Below are positions 18,351 through 25,819 of a stretch of DNA of 62,500 nt, one piece after another. Source of the DNA: Dyadobacter chenwenxiniae (GTDB lineage: Bacteria; Bacteroidota; Bacteroidia; Cytophagales; Spirosomataceae); contig NZ_CP094997.1 in assembly GCF_022869785.1 (NCBI RefSeq), positions 5,507,501 to 5,570,000 on the forward strand, in the 5' to 3' direction. The position numbers were made by a program, and so were the translations under genes. The notes below the pieces were generated by a model. It did not search any database, was not told the origin of the DNA, and was given only the letters and a program-made list of their open reading frames with translations. How positions within the stretch are numbered: the first letter of the stretch is position 1; each line of letters opens with the position of its first letter.

Positions 18351-19346
18351 TCAGTCTTCTATCAATTTTTTAAAGCTGGCCAAAGCCTTTTTACTTTCCA
18401 ACGATTCCCGTGCCGTTTCCACTGCATCCAAAAGCGATAATGCAGGATTTGCGCAATGCAATGCCAATGCAGCATTCGCCAGCACAGCCTCTTTTTGGGA
18501 GAATGTTGCTGTATCGTTCAATACATTCATGAAAATTTGGGCAGATTCTTCGACCGTTTCTCCTCCCGACAGGTCTTGCGCGCGCAAAGTTTGTAACCCT
18601 AAATGCGAGGGAGTCAGAACTTGCTCCGTTTGAGCGGTGATGATTTTAAAAGCACCTGTTAATGACACTTCGTCGTAGCCGTCTAATGCGTGAAGAACCA
18701 GAAATTGCTTGTCAGTCTGTTGGTAAAGATAAGCAAAAAGACGCGCTAATTCAAGACTGAAAACGCCTACAAGCTGTTTTCTGGGCGAAACCGGATTCAC
18801 CATTGGACCCAGCATGTTGAAGAAAGTTTTCACGCCCAGCTCCCGGCGGATCGGCGCCACATTCTTCATCGAAGGATGGAAAAGCGGCGCATGCAGGAAG
18901 CACACATTCGCCTCATTGATCTTGCGCTCCAGATAATCTTTCTCATTAGTAAATTTCGCGCCGAGAAATTCCAGAACCGTCGACGAACCGCACATAGACG
19001 AAACGCCATGATTCCCATGCTTGGCCACATGCTGCCCCGCGCCCGCAACCACAAAACACGATAGTGTGGAAATGTTAAATGTGTCCTTTCCATCCCCGCC
19101 CGTTCCGCAGACATCAATGGGATCGTAAGCTGATAAGTCAACGGCTAAACACAACTCTAACATTGCATCCCGGAAGCCTTCCAATTCCTCAACCGTAATG
19201 CTGCGCATGGCATAAATGGTTAAGAATGAGGCGATTTCTGAATTCGAATATTTGCCTGTGCTAATGCCGATCAGGACGTCTTTGGCTAACTCTTTACTTA
19301 AAACCTTATATTCAAAAAGATGGCTAAGAATTTGTTTCATGTTCAT
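18351..19346 (-). CDS. trpD: Anthranilate phosphoribosyltransferase
   Basis: A 331-residue enzyme that transfers phosphoribose from PRPP to anthranilate. The PRPP loop CGTGGDGKDTFNIST, KHGNHGVSSMCGSSTVLE, HPSMKNVAPIRRELGVKT and FNMLGPMVNP are all intact. It stands as a separate gene rather than fused to trpG. The gap to trpG is 47 bp, the widest inside the trp operon upstream of trpB; I see no hairpin in it. Confidence 0.97.
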   Translation of the reverse strand: MNMKQILSHLFEYKVLSKELAKDVLIGISTGKYSNSEIASFLTIYAMRSITVEELEGFRDAMLELCLAVDLSAYDPIDVCGTGGDGKDTFNISTLSCFVVAGAGQHVAKHGNHGVSSMCGSSTVLEFLGAKFTNEKDYLERKINEANVCFLHAPLFHPSMKNVAPIRRELGVKTFFNMLGPMVNPVSPRKQLVGVFSLELARLFAYLYQQTDKQFLVLHALDGYDEVSLTGAFKIITAQTEQVLTPSHLGLQTLRAQDLSGGETVEESAQIFMNVLNDTATFSQKEAVLANAALALHCANPALSLLDAVETARESLESKKALASFKKLIED

Positions 19347-19393
19347 GCTACGCGTACTAAAAGAAAGTTTTTACTATTGAGGAGGAAGAAATC

Positions 19394-19960
19394 TTAAATT
19401 GCCAACCAGTTTTCCAGCATTTCTTTTCCATGCTCCGTCAGCACAGATTCCGGGTGAAATTGAAGGCCTTTTACATCATATTTTTTGTGAGAAAGCCCCA
19501 TAACCCGGCCTTTTTCATCTAACGCTGTTATTGTCAGATCTTCCGTAAATGTTTCCGGAATAACAGTCCAGGAATGATAACGTCCAACTTTGATTTCAGT
19601 CGGTAACCCTTTGAAAATGCGCTCCGACTGGTCCGTGACAATCGCGGTGTCACTAATTCCGTGCAGCACATCGGTCATGTTTTCGAGCGTTGCGCCATAA
19701 ACCTCGCCGATGCCCTGATGCCCGAGACAAATCCCTAAAATGCTCTTGCTAGGGCCGTATTCGCGGATCAGCTCGTGCATAATGCCTGCTTCCGACGGAA
19801 TGCCCGGGCCGGGAGAAAGGAGGATTTTATCGTATTTCCCAACCTCTTCCAGCGCAATTTTATCATTGCGGACAATGTCCACCTGATCATTCAACTCGCG
19901 GAGAATGTAGACAAGGTTGTAAGTGAAAGAATCGTAATTATCGAGCACTAAGATTTTCAT
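19394..19960 (-). CDS. trpG: Anthranilate synthase component II (glutamine amidotransferase)
   Basis: A 188-residue class I glutaminase that feeds ammonia to TrpE. The triad is complete: Cys78 in GICLGHQG, and His169 with Glu171 in LQFHPES. The start MKILVLDNYDSFTYNLV is typical. An identical domain can serve para-aminobenzoate synthase (PabA), and this protein may do both jobs, since no separate pabA is in the window. It follows the tautomerase-like gene by 24 bp. Confidence 0.95.
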   Translation of the reverse strand: MKILVLDNYDSFTYNLVYILRELNDQVDIVRNDKIALEEVGKYDKILLSPGPGIPSEAGIMHELIREYGPSKSILGICLGHQGIGEVYGATLENMTDVLHGISDTAIVTDQSERIFKGLPTEIKVGRYHSWTVIPETFTEDLTITALDEKGRVMGLSHKKYDVKGLQFHPESVLTEHGKEMLENWLAI

Positions 19961-19984
19961 TATTTCCAGTTTTTGAGGGTTATC

Positions 19985-20374
19985 TTATACGGTAATTTTG
20001 TAATCCAACATGAGTTCATCAGCGGCTTTGCCACGAATGCCCCAATTGTGAGTAGGCGTTTCCGTAAGCGTTATCTCAACATCATTAGGCGCAATGCCTA
20101 ATTCCAGTTCAAAGCGACTGAAAACGAGTTGATACAATGCTTTCTTGGCTTCAATTGAACGTCCTTCGAAAAGCGAAATTTCAATGATCGTGTATTGGGC
20201 TGTTCTTCCCTCAGGATAGTAAAAATCACCTTCATCCAGATAGAAAAACCGGTGCGCCCTTTTGTTTTCAGGATACTTAAATGCTTCAACAATACAAGCA
20301 TGCAAAACGTCCGAAAGTTTCTGCCGGATTGGGAAAAGAGCCGTTCTGTTGCCGTAGATTTTAATTTGCGACAT
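19985..20374 (-). CDS. Tautomerase-family (Tautomerase_2-like) protein
   Basis: A 129-residue protein whose RFFYLDEGDFYYPEGRT, YTIIEISLFEGRSIEAKKALY and ITLTETPTHNWGIRGKAADEL segments match the Tautomerase_2 branch of the 4-oxalocrotonate tautomerase superfamily. Most active members need an N-terminal proline after Met removal, but here residue 2 is Ser (MSQIKIYG), so classical Pro1 catalysis is not expected from this start. No upstream in-frame start would supply one. It lies between trpE (5 bp) and trpG (24 bp), clearly inside the operon. The role is unknown; an effect on anthranilate synthesis would be speculation. Confidence 0.82.
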   Translation of the reverse strand: MSQIKIYGNRTALFPIRQKLSDVLHACIVEAFKYPENKRAHRFFYLDEGDFYYPEGRTAQYTIIEISLFEGRSIEAKKALYQLVFSRFELELGIAPNDVEITLTETPTHNWGIRGKAADELMLDYKITV

Positions 20375-20379
20375 GGTTG

Positions 20380-21795
20380 TTAGATTTCTTCCGCAAAGTC
20401 GATCGCCTTTCTCAAAGCGGCCAGTTTGCTGTTAATCTCCTGCAATTCACTTTCCACATTTGATTTGGCCACAACGCCCATTCCGGCCCTGAAAAACAAT
20501 GTGTTATTCTTGCTCAGGAATGTTCTGATGGCAATGGCATGGTTGAAATCTCCATTGAAATCCATGAAACCAATCGCGCCGCCGTAAATGCTTCTGTTGC
20601 TCGTTTCCATCTGGTCAATGAGCTTCATCGCATTGTGTTTGGGCGCGCCTGAAAGCGTTCCCGCCGGGAATGTGTCCGCCACCAGTTGCAGTGGATTTAC
20701 GCCTTCATTCATTTTCCCAACGACTTTGGAAACCAAGTGAATCACGTGCGAGTAATATTGGACTTCCTTATAATTCGTCACTTTCACCGCGTCACAACTT
20801 CTGCTCAAATCGTTTCTTGCCAAATCAACAAGCATAACGTGCTCCGCAGTTTCCTTCGGATCATTTAACAACGCCTGCGCAGCCTCTGCATCCGCCTGAT
20901 CATCGCCCGTTCTGCGGAATGTGCCTGCTATGGGGTGAATTTCTGCTTGTCCGTTTTTGATAAAAATCTGTTTCTCAGGCGAAGATCCAAAGATCTTATA
21001 ACTGCCATAATCAAAATAGAACAAATACGGCGAAGGATTAATGGAGCGCAAAGCGCGGTAAACATTAAATTCATCACCCTGGAAATTGCGGCTGAACCGG
21101 CGCGAAGGAACAATCTGGAACACATCACCGCGGAGGCAATGGTCAATGCCTTTCTGAATCACCGCCCGCATTTCATCGTCCGTCACATTGGACGTTTCAT
21201 CGGAGGCGATTTGAAAATCATATTTAGGAAAATTGCGGTTTTTGATCAAAATCTCAATCTGCTCAATGCCACTCTCGTGCTCGCCATCTCCATATTGATG
21301 CTCAAAAATGTAAAGCTCATTTTTAAAGTGATTAATGGCGATCACATATCGGTAAACCTGATAAAAAATCTGGTCAATATCCGTTTCCGGGCTTGCAGGC
21401 TGAATGGTAATGTCTTCAAAATAACTTACGGCATCGTAAGTCATGTGACCAAAAAGCCCATTGGAAATGAAAGGAAAACTGCTCTTTTCCGATTGGAAGC
21501 TTTGTGCAAAAGCATATAATGTCTGCACCGCGTCTTTCGGCTTTTCCAGGGTCAAATTAACCTGCTGTCCATCAGGAAATTGCTGCGTGACGACATTCTG
21601 ATTGAGTTTAAAAGATGCAACCGGATCGCAGCAGATATAAGTGAATGAATTCTCATTGCCATGATAATCAGAGCTTTCCAGCAAAATGGTGTTGATAAAT
21701 CTATCTCGTAATTTGAGATAAATGGAAACCGGCGTTAATGTGTCGGCCAGAAGCTTCTTGTGGCGGGTTGATATCTGAAAGGTAGGATTTGACAT
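20380..21795 (-). CDS. trpE: Anthranilate synthase component I
   Basis: A 471-residue chorismate-using enzyme that makes anthranilate with TrpG. The C-terminal chorismate-binding domain shows FQIVPSRRFSR, SPYLFYFDYG, GSSPEKQI, HPIAGTFRRTG, LVDLARNDL and FPAGTLSGAPK, all typical. The N-terminal part has LLESSDYHGNENSF, where the LLES motif belongs to the tryptophan feedback site, so inhibition by tryptophan is expected. It is the first structural gene of the operon, 106 bp after the leader-peptide start region and directly behind the attenuator. Confidence 0.97.
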   Translation of the reverse strand: MSNPTFQISTRHKKLLADTLTPVSIYLKLRDRFINTILLESSDYHGNENSFTYICCDPVASFKLNQNVVTQQFPDGQQVNLTLEKPKDAVQTLYAFAQSFQSEKSSFPFISNGLFGHMTYDAVSYFEDITIQPASPETDIDQIFYQVYRYVIAINHFKNELYIFEHQYGDGEHESGIEQIEILIKNRNFPKYDFQIASDETSNVTDDEMRAVIQKGIDHCLRGDVFQIVPSRRFSRNFQGDEFNVYRALRSINPSPYLFYFDYGSYKIFGSSPEKQIFIKNGQAEIHPIAGTFRRTGDDQADAEAAQALLNDPKETAEHVMLVDLARNDLSRSCDAVKVTNYKEVQYYSHVIHLVSKVVGKMNEGVNPLQLVADTFPAGTLSGAPKHNAMKLIDQMETSNRSIYGGAIGFMDFNGDFNHAIAIRTFLSKNNTLFFRAGMGVVAKSNVESELQEINSKLAALRKAIDFAEEI

Positions 21796-21828
21796 TTCTA
21801 TAATCGTAAAATTTTATAATTATGGCAC

Positions 21829-21865
21829 AAAAAAACGGCTCGCTGTCAGATGAACAGCGAGCCGT
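21829..21865 (-). terminator. trp operon attenuator terminator
   Basis: A perfect 12-bp stem (arms 21835-21846 and 21854-21865, ACGGCTCGCTGT paired with ACAGCGAGCCGT) with a 7-nt loop is followed on the minus strand by seven T residues. It lies 37 nt after the leader-peptide stop and 33 nt before trpE. In this position it can only work as an attenuator. A clear competing antiterminator helix is not obvious by eye. Confidence 0.92.
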
Positions 21866-21901
21866 ATGTAAAGTATATTTTTGATTATACCAAAGCAATG
21901 A

Positions 21902-21961
21902 CTACTCGTCCATCTTGTTAAGACGTGCACGCCACCACCAAATAGTATTCAAAGTTTTCAT
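21902..21961 (-). CDS. trpL: trp operon leader peptide
   Basis: A 19-codon open frame, MKTLNTIWWWRARLNKMDE, with three consecutive tryptophan codons at positions 8-10, sits just before a strong terminator and trpE. By analogy with known leader peptides, ribosome stalling at the Trp codons when charged tRNA-Trp is scarce would prevent terminator formation. The frame is too short for ordinary gene calling. An ATG at 21959-21961 and a TAG at 21902-21904 delimit it. Confidence 0.93.
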   Translation of the reverse strand: MKTLNTIWWWRARLNKMDE

Positions 21962-21997
21962 ATCTCGTTTTGTAATGTCCTGCGACATTGTCGGTGA

Positions 21998-22005
21998 CAA
22001 ATATA
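21998..22005 (-). promoter_or_regulatory. -7 element of the trp operon promoter
   Basis: TATATTTG on the minus strand is an exact TAnnTTTG match, 37 bp upstream of the leader ATG. No good TTTG -33 element is found at the usual distance, where the DNA is A/T only. An inverted repeat AATGTC-CTGC-GACATT at 21974-21989 lies in the would-be leader RNA. Confidence 0.55.
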
Positions 22006-22064
22006 AAATAAAATAAATGTGATTTTATTTATTTGAAAAAAAAATATTGCAATGTACCAGCGAC

Positions 22065-22598
22065 TTACTTCTCTCTGATCCGTTTCACGATCCTGACTGC
22101 CGTCATCATTAATACCGCAAAAATAACAAGCCCCAATACGCCCCAAAGCCAGTCAACCGTGTTTTTTAAAACGACCAGGAAAACAATCGAAAACAGAAAT
22201 ATGGTTGCAATCTCATTAAACAGTCGCAATTGAAAGGACGAAAACCGGAATATTCCGCGACGCAGCTCCAACAGAATTTTCCGCGTAAAAGAATGGTAAG
22301 CCAAAAGCCCGACTACAAAAAGCAGCTTCAAACGCATCCAATCCTGATCAAGCCAGGCCGGTGTGATATACAGCATAATGGAGCCGAAAATGATCGTAAG
22401 CCAGCAAGCCGGCGTCATAATGGCGTTCCAAAGCAGTTTTTCCATTTTGGTAAACTGTGCAAACAGGATCTGGCGTTCTGCTTCGGATTTGTCTCTTGCC
22501 TCGGTATGATACACAAAAAGCCTCGGCATGTAAAATAGCCCGGCAAACCAGCTGACGACAAAAATGATATGAAGTGCCTTGAAATGAAGATAAGTCAT
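22065..22598 (-). CDS. hemJ: HemJ-type protoporphyrinogen IX oxidase (CopD-like membrane protein)
   Basis: A 177-residue membrane protein with about five hydrophobic helices. The N-terminus MTYLHFKALHIIFVVSWFAG is followed by LFYMPRLFVYHTEA, the hallmark of the HemJ/UPF0093 family with its conserved histidine (HIIFVVSWFAG). WMRLKLLFVVGLLAYH carries the second conserved Lys/His. Family members oxidise protoporphyrinogen in heme synthesis. The frame extends upstream to 22934, but that part runs antisense into msrA and has no family similarity, so ATG 22598 is chosen. It is transcribed toward the trp leader, about 100 bp away. Confidence 0.85.
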   Translation of the reverse strand: MTYLHFKALHIIFVVSWFAGLFYMPRLFVYHTEARDKSEAERQILFAQFTKMEKLLWNAIMTPACWLTIIFGSIMLYITPAWLDQDWMRLKLLFVVGLLAYHSFTRKILLELRRGIFRFSSFQLRLFNEIATIFLFSIVFLVVLKNTVDWLWGVLGLVIFAVLMMTAVRIVKRIREK

Positions 22599-22743
22599 GG
22601 TTGCGTTGTAGTCACGGGATGTCAGGGTGCAAACGAATGCGATCTTTTCCGAATCAAATTTCGTAAATAATGTGCGAATCCGCCGGATAAACTTTCTTGG
22701 AATGCGATTCGTTATTAGAAAGCAATAACACGATTCAATTAAG

Positions 22744-23430
22744 ATGAAAACCACCATCCCCATTTTCACGTTCCTATTCCTGTGTTGCATGGTTGTGATA
22801 TCATGCGCGCAGTCGGACAAAAAACAAAAAAAGCAGATGAATAATGAAGCGTCTTCGGCGACATTAGACGAAAATAATGTTGATATGGCGAACACAGAAA
22901 TCGCTACTTTCGGGACCGGATGTTTTTGGTGCACAGAAGCCGTTTTAGAGTCTTTGGACGGCGTTAAAAAAGTCGTTTCAGGTTATGCCGGCGGTAGTGT
23001 GGCTAATCCGAGTTATAAGGAGGTTTGTACCGGGAACACTGGCCATGCGGAATGTGTAGAGGTTGTCTATGATCCAAAAGTGATATCCTATGCGGAACTT
23101 TTAGAGGCATTTTTCCGCAGCCATGACCCAACATCGCTGAATAAGCAAGGAAATGACGTGGGCACACAATATCGCTCCGTGATTTTTTATCACAACGAAG
23201 CGCAGCAAAAGTTGGCTGAGCAAGCAAAGGCCGAGTTGGACAAATCAGGCGCCTATTCCAAGCCGATCGTGACTGAAATATCGAAGGCTCCAAAGTTCTA
23301 TGTAGCTGAGGATTACCACCAAAACTATTTTGCAAACAATCCCGATCAAGGTTATTGCGCATTTGTAATTGCGCCGAAGCTTGACAAATTTAAGAAGGTT
23401 TTTAAGGAAAAATTGAGAAAAAACATTTGA
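22744..23430 (+). CDS. msrA: Lipoprotein peptide-methionine (S)-S-oxide reductase
   Basis: A 228-residue protein with a lipoprotein signal (lipobox VVISC, Cys21) and a charged linker, then a complete MsrA domain. The catalytic Cys60 lies in GTGCFWCTEAV. VVSGYAGGSVANPSYKEVCTGNTGHAE and HDPTSLNKQGNDVGTQYRS are family signatures. It repairs methionine-S-sulfoxide in envelope proteins, probably at the outer or inner membrane surface. It is divergent from hemJ and monocistronic, ending at a hairpin. Confidence 0.95.
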   Translation: MKTTIPIFTFLFLCCMVVISCAQSDKKQKKQMNNEASSATLDENNVDMANTEIATFGTGCFWCTEAVLESLDGVKKVVSGYAGGSVANPSYKEVCTGNTGHAECVEVVYDPKVISYAELLEAFFRSHDPTSLNKQGNDVGTQYRSVIFYHNEAQQKLAEQAKAELDKSGAYSKPIVTEISKAPKFYVAEDYHQNYFANNPDQGYCAFVIAPKLDKFKKVFKEKLRKNI

Positions 23431-23433
23431 TAA

Positions 23434-23463
23434 AAAGGGGGAAAGTTTGTCCCCTTTCCTTTT
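23434..23463 (+). terminator. Probable terminator of msrA
   Basis: Arms AAAGGGG (23434-23440) and CCCCTTT (23451-23457) form a 7-bp stem with a 10-nt loop, followed by CCTTTT. It begins 4 nt after the msrA stop codon. Confidence 0.6.
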
Positions 23464-23493
23464 GTCTACGAGCACCACCCGAATAATAACTAC

Positions 23494-23543
23494 AATGGCA
23501 CAAGTTTTGAAGCATTAAAATAAAGGCTTTAATTTGTGCCATT
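23494..23543 (+). promoter_or_regulatory. Promoter within a 10-bp inverted repeat (upstream of the beta-barrel gene)
   Basis: A TTTG (23506-23509) and TTAATTTG (23529-23536, one mismatch to TAnnTTTG) are spaced 19 bp, a normal -33/-7 arrangement. They are framed by an exact inverted repeat, AATGGCACAA at 23494-23503 and TTGTGCCATT at 23534-23543. The right arm overlaps the -7 element, as an operator for a dimeric regulator would. Confidence 0.5.
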
Positions 23544-23572
23544 ATTTTTTACACAAAAACTAATCTATTACG

Positions 23573-24097
23573 ATGAAAAAGATTCTATTTTCGTTTTTGA
23601 TTGCGGCCGTTCTGGGCGTAACTTCAGAAAAGGCTTTCGCCCAATTTGAAAAAGGAGATAAATTATTGAATGCGGGTATCAACCTTGGTGGAACTTACGG
23701 CGGCGGCGGAATCGGTGCTGGTGCCTCCTTCGAAGGTGGTGTACACGACTTTATTAGTGTCGGAGGGCAATTTGACTTTGTACACTGGGGTTACGGCGGC
23801 GGAATTTATGGTTACGGCTGGAACTACAATTTCATTAGCATTGGTGCGAGAGGTTCATACCATTTCGGAAAACACTTTCTAACCATGGATAATCTTGATC
23901 TTTATGCTGGTCCTGCATTAGGTTACCGTATTGCTAGTTCTTCTTATGATGGCATAGGCTATGATGCTTACGGAAGCGGTGTTTTCTTCGGAGCATTTGC
24001 AGGAGCACGTTACTATTTCAAACCAACAATGGGTGTTTTTGCAGAAGTTGGTTACAATGCATCTCCTTTAAAAGCTGGTATTACATTCAAGTTCTAA
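23573..24097 (+). CDS. Small outer-membrane beta-barrel protein
   Basis: A 174-residue exported protein. The signal peptide ends in EKAFAQ. The mature part is rich in Gly, Tyr and Phe with alternating strands (GGQFDFVHWGYGGGIYGYGW, GARYYFKPTMGVFAEVGYN) and ends in KAGITFKF, a terminal Phe typical of barrels. It resembles the OmpW/OmpA-like eight-strand barrels common in Bacteroidota; no specific function can be assigned. It has its own promoter and a strong terminator, so it is a single-gene unit. Confidence 0.8.
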   Translation: MKKILFSFLIAAVLGVTSEKAFAQFEKGDKLLNAGINLGGTYGGGGIGAGASFEGGVHDFISVGGQFDFVHWGYGGGIYGYGWNYNFISIGARGSYHFGKHFLTMDNLDLYAGPALGYRIASSSYDGIGYDAYGSGVFFGAFAGARYYFKPTMGVFAEVGYNASPLKAGITFKF

Positions 24098-24115
24098 TCA
24101 AAACAAAATATATCA

Positions 24116-24148
24116 AAAAGGCTTCGGATCACTCCGAAGCCTTTTTTT
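24116..24148. terminator. Bidirectional terminator between convergent genes
   Basis: AAAAGGCTTCGGA and TCCGAAGCCTTTT form a 12-13 bp perfect stem with a 4-nt loop (24129-24132), followed by a T-run to 24148. It is symmetrical enough to serve both the barrel gene and the minus-strand gene ending at 24165. Confidence 0.9.
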
Positions 24149-24164
24149 GTGCAATTGCATCAGA

Positions 24165-24944
24165 TCAAAATTGCATACGTAATGCTAGATGTCCTGATCT
24201 GTTTGAAGGATCAAATCTTGGGCTAAGGCTAAGTGTAATAGGCTCATTTCTCCTTGTAAGTTCTCTTCTTACCCTGGTTGCCTTGGAGCCGTTTTTGCCG
24301 CCTTTTACAAAACCAACTGTACCGAATGTAACACCGCCAGCAAAGCCGCCAATCATCATCCAACCGCCTCTCATCGCCCTCTTTTCATCCTGATAGCTTT
24401 TGTAATTTCCATTTGCATCTGTTGCGCTCACCACAATCCCAGTTCCTATTGCCGCTATAATCACGCCCGCAGAAGTTCCCGCAATACCCATAATCATTCC
24501 GCCCTTCGACTTGGCTTTATAATATTTGTATATAGCCCGAAGCCTGTCCGGTGTGGCTGCTCGCAATTCTTCCTGAAAACGTGCTTTTGGTGATATGGTC
24601 TTGGATGAAGACGCTATTGGGGTGGAAGCTTTTGGAGTGGCAGGAGAATAATAACCTGGCACTTCCAGCACAGCTTCAAATGTTTCAACATCCCCGTTAC
24701 CATATTGGATGGAAGCAATTTCCGTTTTTCTAACGGAGAAAAGCGGTCCGTCCGGGTCGTTTAGCTTCTTGTATTTAACAACATTGTCGTCGACTTCCTG
24801 GATCAGGACTTCCAGTTTTGTTGCATCACGAAGCGTAATGAGGTCGGGTTTACGAGGCGTTTGAGATTGTGCAAAATGGACGGCTAGCAGCAAAAAAAGG
24901 AAGAAAACCGAACCGATTTTCTTCCAGGACATTGTGATTTTCAT
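24165..24944 (-). CDS. Exported protein of unknown function, paralogue of the next gene
   Basis: A 259-residue protein with a signal peptide (hydrophobic core FFLFLLLAVHFAQSQ). The N-terminal part (LEVLIQEVDDNVVKYKKLND, SVRKTEIASIQYGNGDVETF) reads as a small beta domain. A Gly/Ala-rich hydrophobic stretch (GMIMGIAGTSAGVIIAAIGTG) follows and the protein ends SPRFDPSNRSGHLALRMQF. The C-terminus closely matches that of the adjacent gene upstream (VRRELTRRNEPIT versus VKNELVRRNQSLS), so they are a tandem duplication that has diverged. An internal ATG (MSWKK, 24932) is an equally good start. Confidence 0.75.
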   Translation of the reverse strand: MKITMSWKKIGSVFFLFLLLAVHFAQSQTPRKPDLITLRDATKLEVLIQEVDDNVVKYKKLNDPDGPLFSVRKTEIASIQYGNGDVETFEAVLEVPGYYSPATPKASTPIASSSKTISPKARFQEELRAATPDRLRAIYKYYKAKSKGGMIMGIAGTSAGVIIAAIGTGIVVSATDANGNYKSYQDEKRAMRGGWMMIGGFAGGVTFGTVGFVKGGKNGSKATRVRRELTRRNEPITLSLSPRFDPSNRSGHLALRMQF

Positions 24945-25002
24945 TCGGGAAGGATGTTATAATAAGACATTTAGTACCAATAATGTTACTAAATAACTGC
25001 TA

Positions 25003-25737
25003 TTAAAACGACATCCTCAATGTTAGCAGGCCCGACTTATTAAACGGGTCCAGGTTGGGGCTGATGGTTAAGTTGCTCAGTGACTGATTCCTGCGAACCA
25101 ACTCATTCTTCACTTTCCCGGCCTTTTTACTGTGAAACTTGTAATTCCGGAAGCCAATAAGGCCCAGTCCTACACCCACGGCTGGCCCCGCAATAGCGAG
25201 TGAATTGCCAATGGTTTTGTTATCTGGGCTCGTTCCTGATCCTGCAATGATAATGCCTGAGACCAGTGAAGCGGCAGCAAATGAAGTGAAGACAATCGCG
25301 CCCGTTTTTCCGTCCAGGGATCGGTCGTGGTGGTAACGATATTTGTCCCTGAGCTGATCAGAATTTGCCATGACGACGCTTCTTTCAAACTTATCCGTCG
25401 GCAGATTGGCCATATCAGCATATTGTCCTACGCTGTCTGGCGGAACGTGGCCTGCAAGGACAGAATCCCTGACATTGATAATTTTACCGGTTTTGAGAAT
25501 AACCCGGGCAACTTTGTCCAAGTAAATGTAGCTCTTAGTGCTGTCTGCCGTGCCAAGATCGCGGTAATTGATCTTTTCATAACTCATTTGCGTGATCAGC
25601 GCCTGTATCCTGGAACTATCCCGTTTGATGATGACGTCATTTTTTGCCGGTGCCTGCGCGCTAGACTGATTGAAAGCGGCGAAAGCTAAAACAATGCCGA
25701 ACAGGAGCCCAGACTTAATAAATGTGTGTAATTGCAT
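25003..25737 (-). CDS. Exported protein of unknown function, tandem paralogue
   Basis: A 244-residue protein from ATG 25737. The signal peptide (LLFGIVLAFAAFNQSSAQ) only makes sense from this start, so the 23-codon extension upstream is rejected. The same architecture as its neighbour is seen: beta-rich region with RIQALITQMSYEKINYRDLG and YLDKVARVILKTGKII, a Gly/Ala hydrophobic hairpin (VSGIIIAGSG, IAGPAVGVGLGLIG), then ISPNLDPFNKSGLLTLRMSF. The 58-bp gap to the downstream copy suggests one transcript. The function is unknown. Confidence 0.78.
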   Translation of the reverse strand: MQLHTFIKSGLLFGIVLAFAAFNQSSAQAPAKNDVIIKRDSSRIQALITQMSYEKINYRDLGTADSTKSYIYLDKVARVILKTGKIINVRDSVLAGHVPPDSVGQYADMANLPTDKFERSVVMANSDQLRDKYRYHHDRSLDGKTGAIVFTSFAAASLVSGIIIAGSGTSPDNKTIGNSLAIAGPAVGVGLGLIGFRNYKFHSKKAGKVKNELVRRNQSLSNLTISPNLDPFNKSGLLTLRMSF

Positions 25738-25769
25738 GTTTTTGCGGTTAGGTTGAAACAAGGTGTAAA

Positions 25770-25819
25770 CTACACAATCTTTTCTACACAACTTGTAAAA
25801 AACCATGCTAACTACACAC
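25770..25819. repeat. Three short CTACACA iterations upstream of the paralogue pair
   Basis: CTACACAA occurs at 25770-25777 and 25784-25791, 14 bp apart, and CTACACAC at 25812-25819, overlapping the end of the neighbouring gene. The first copy is also part of an imperfect palindrome, GTGTAAACTACAC. They may be binding sites for a regulator of the downstream minus-strand genes. Confidence 0.4.

Noticed and set aside
22599..22934. N-terminal extension of the HemJ frame
   Set aside because: It runs antisense into msrA and has no resemblance to the family; ATG 22598 gives the usual HemJ N-terminus.
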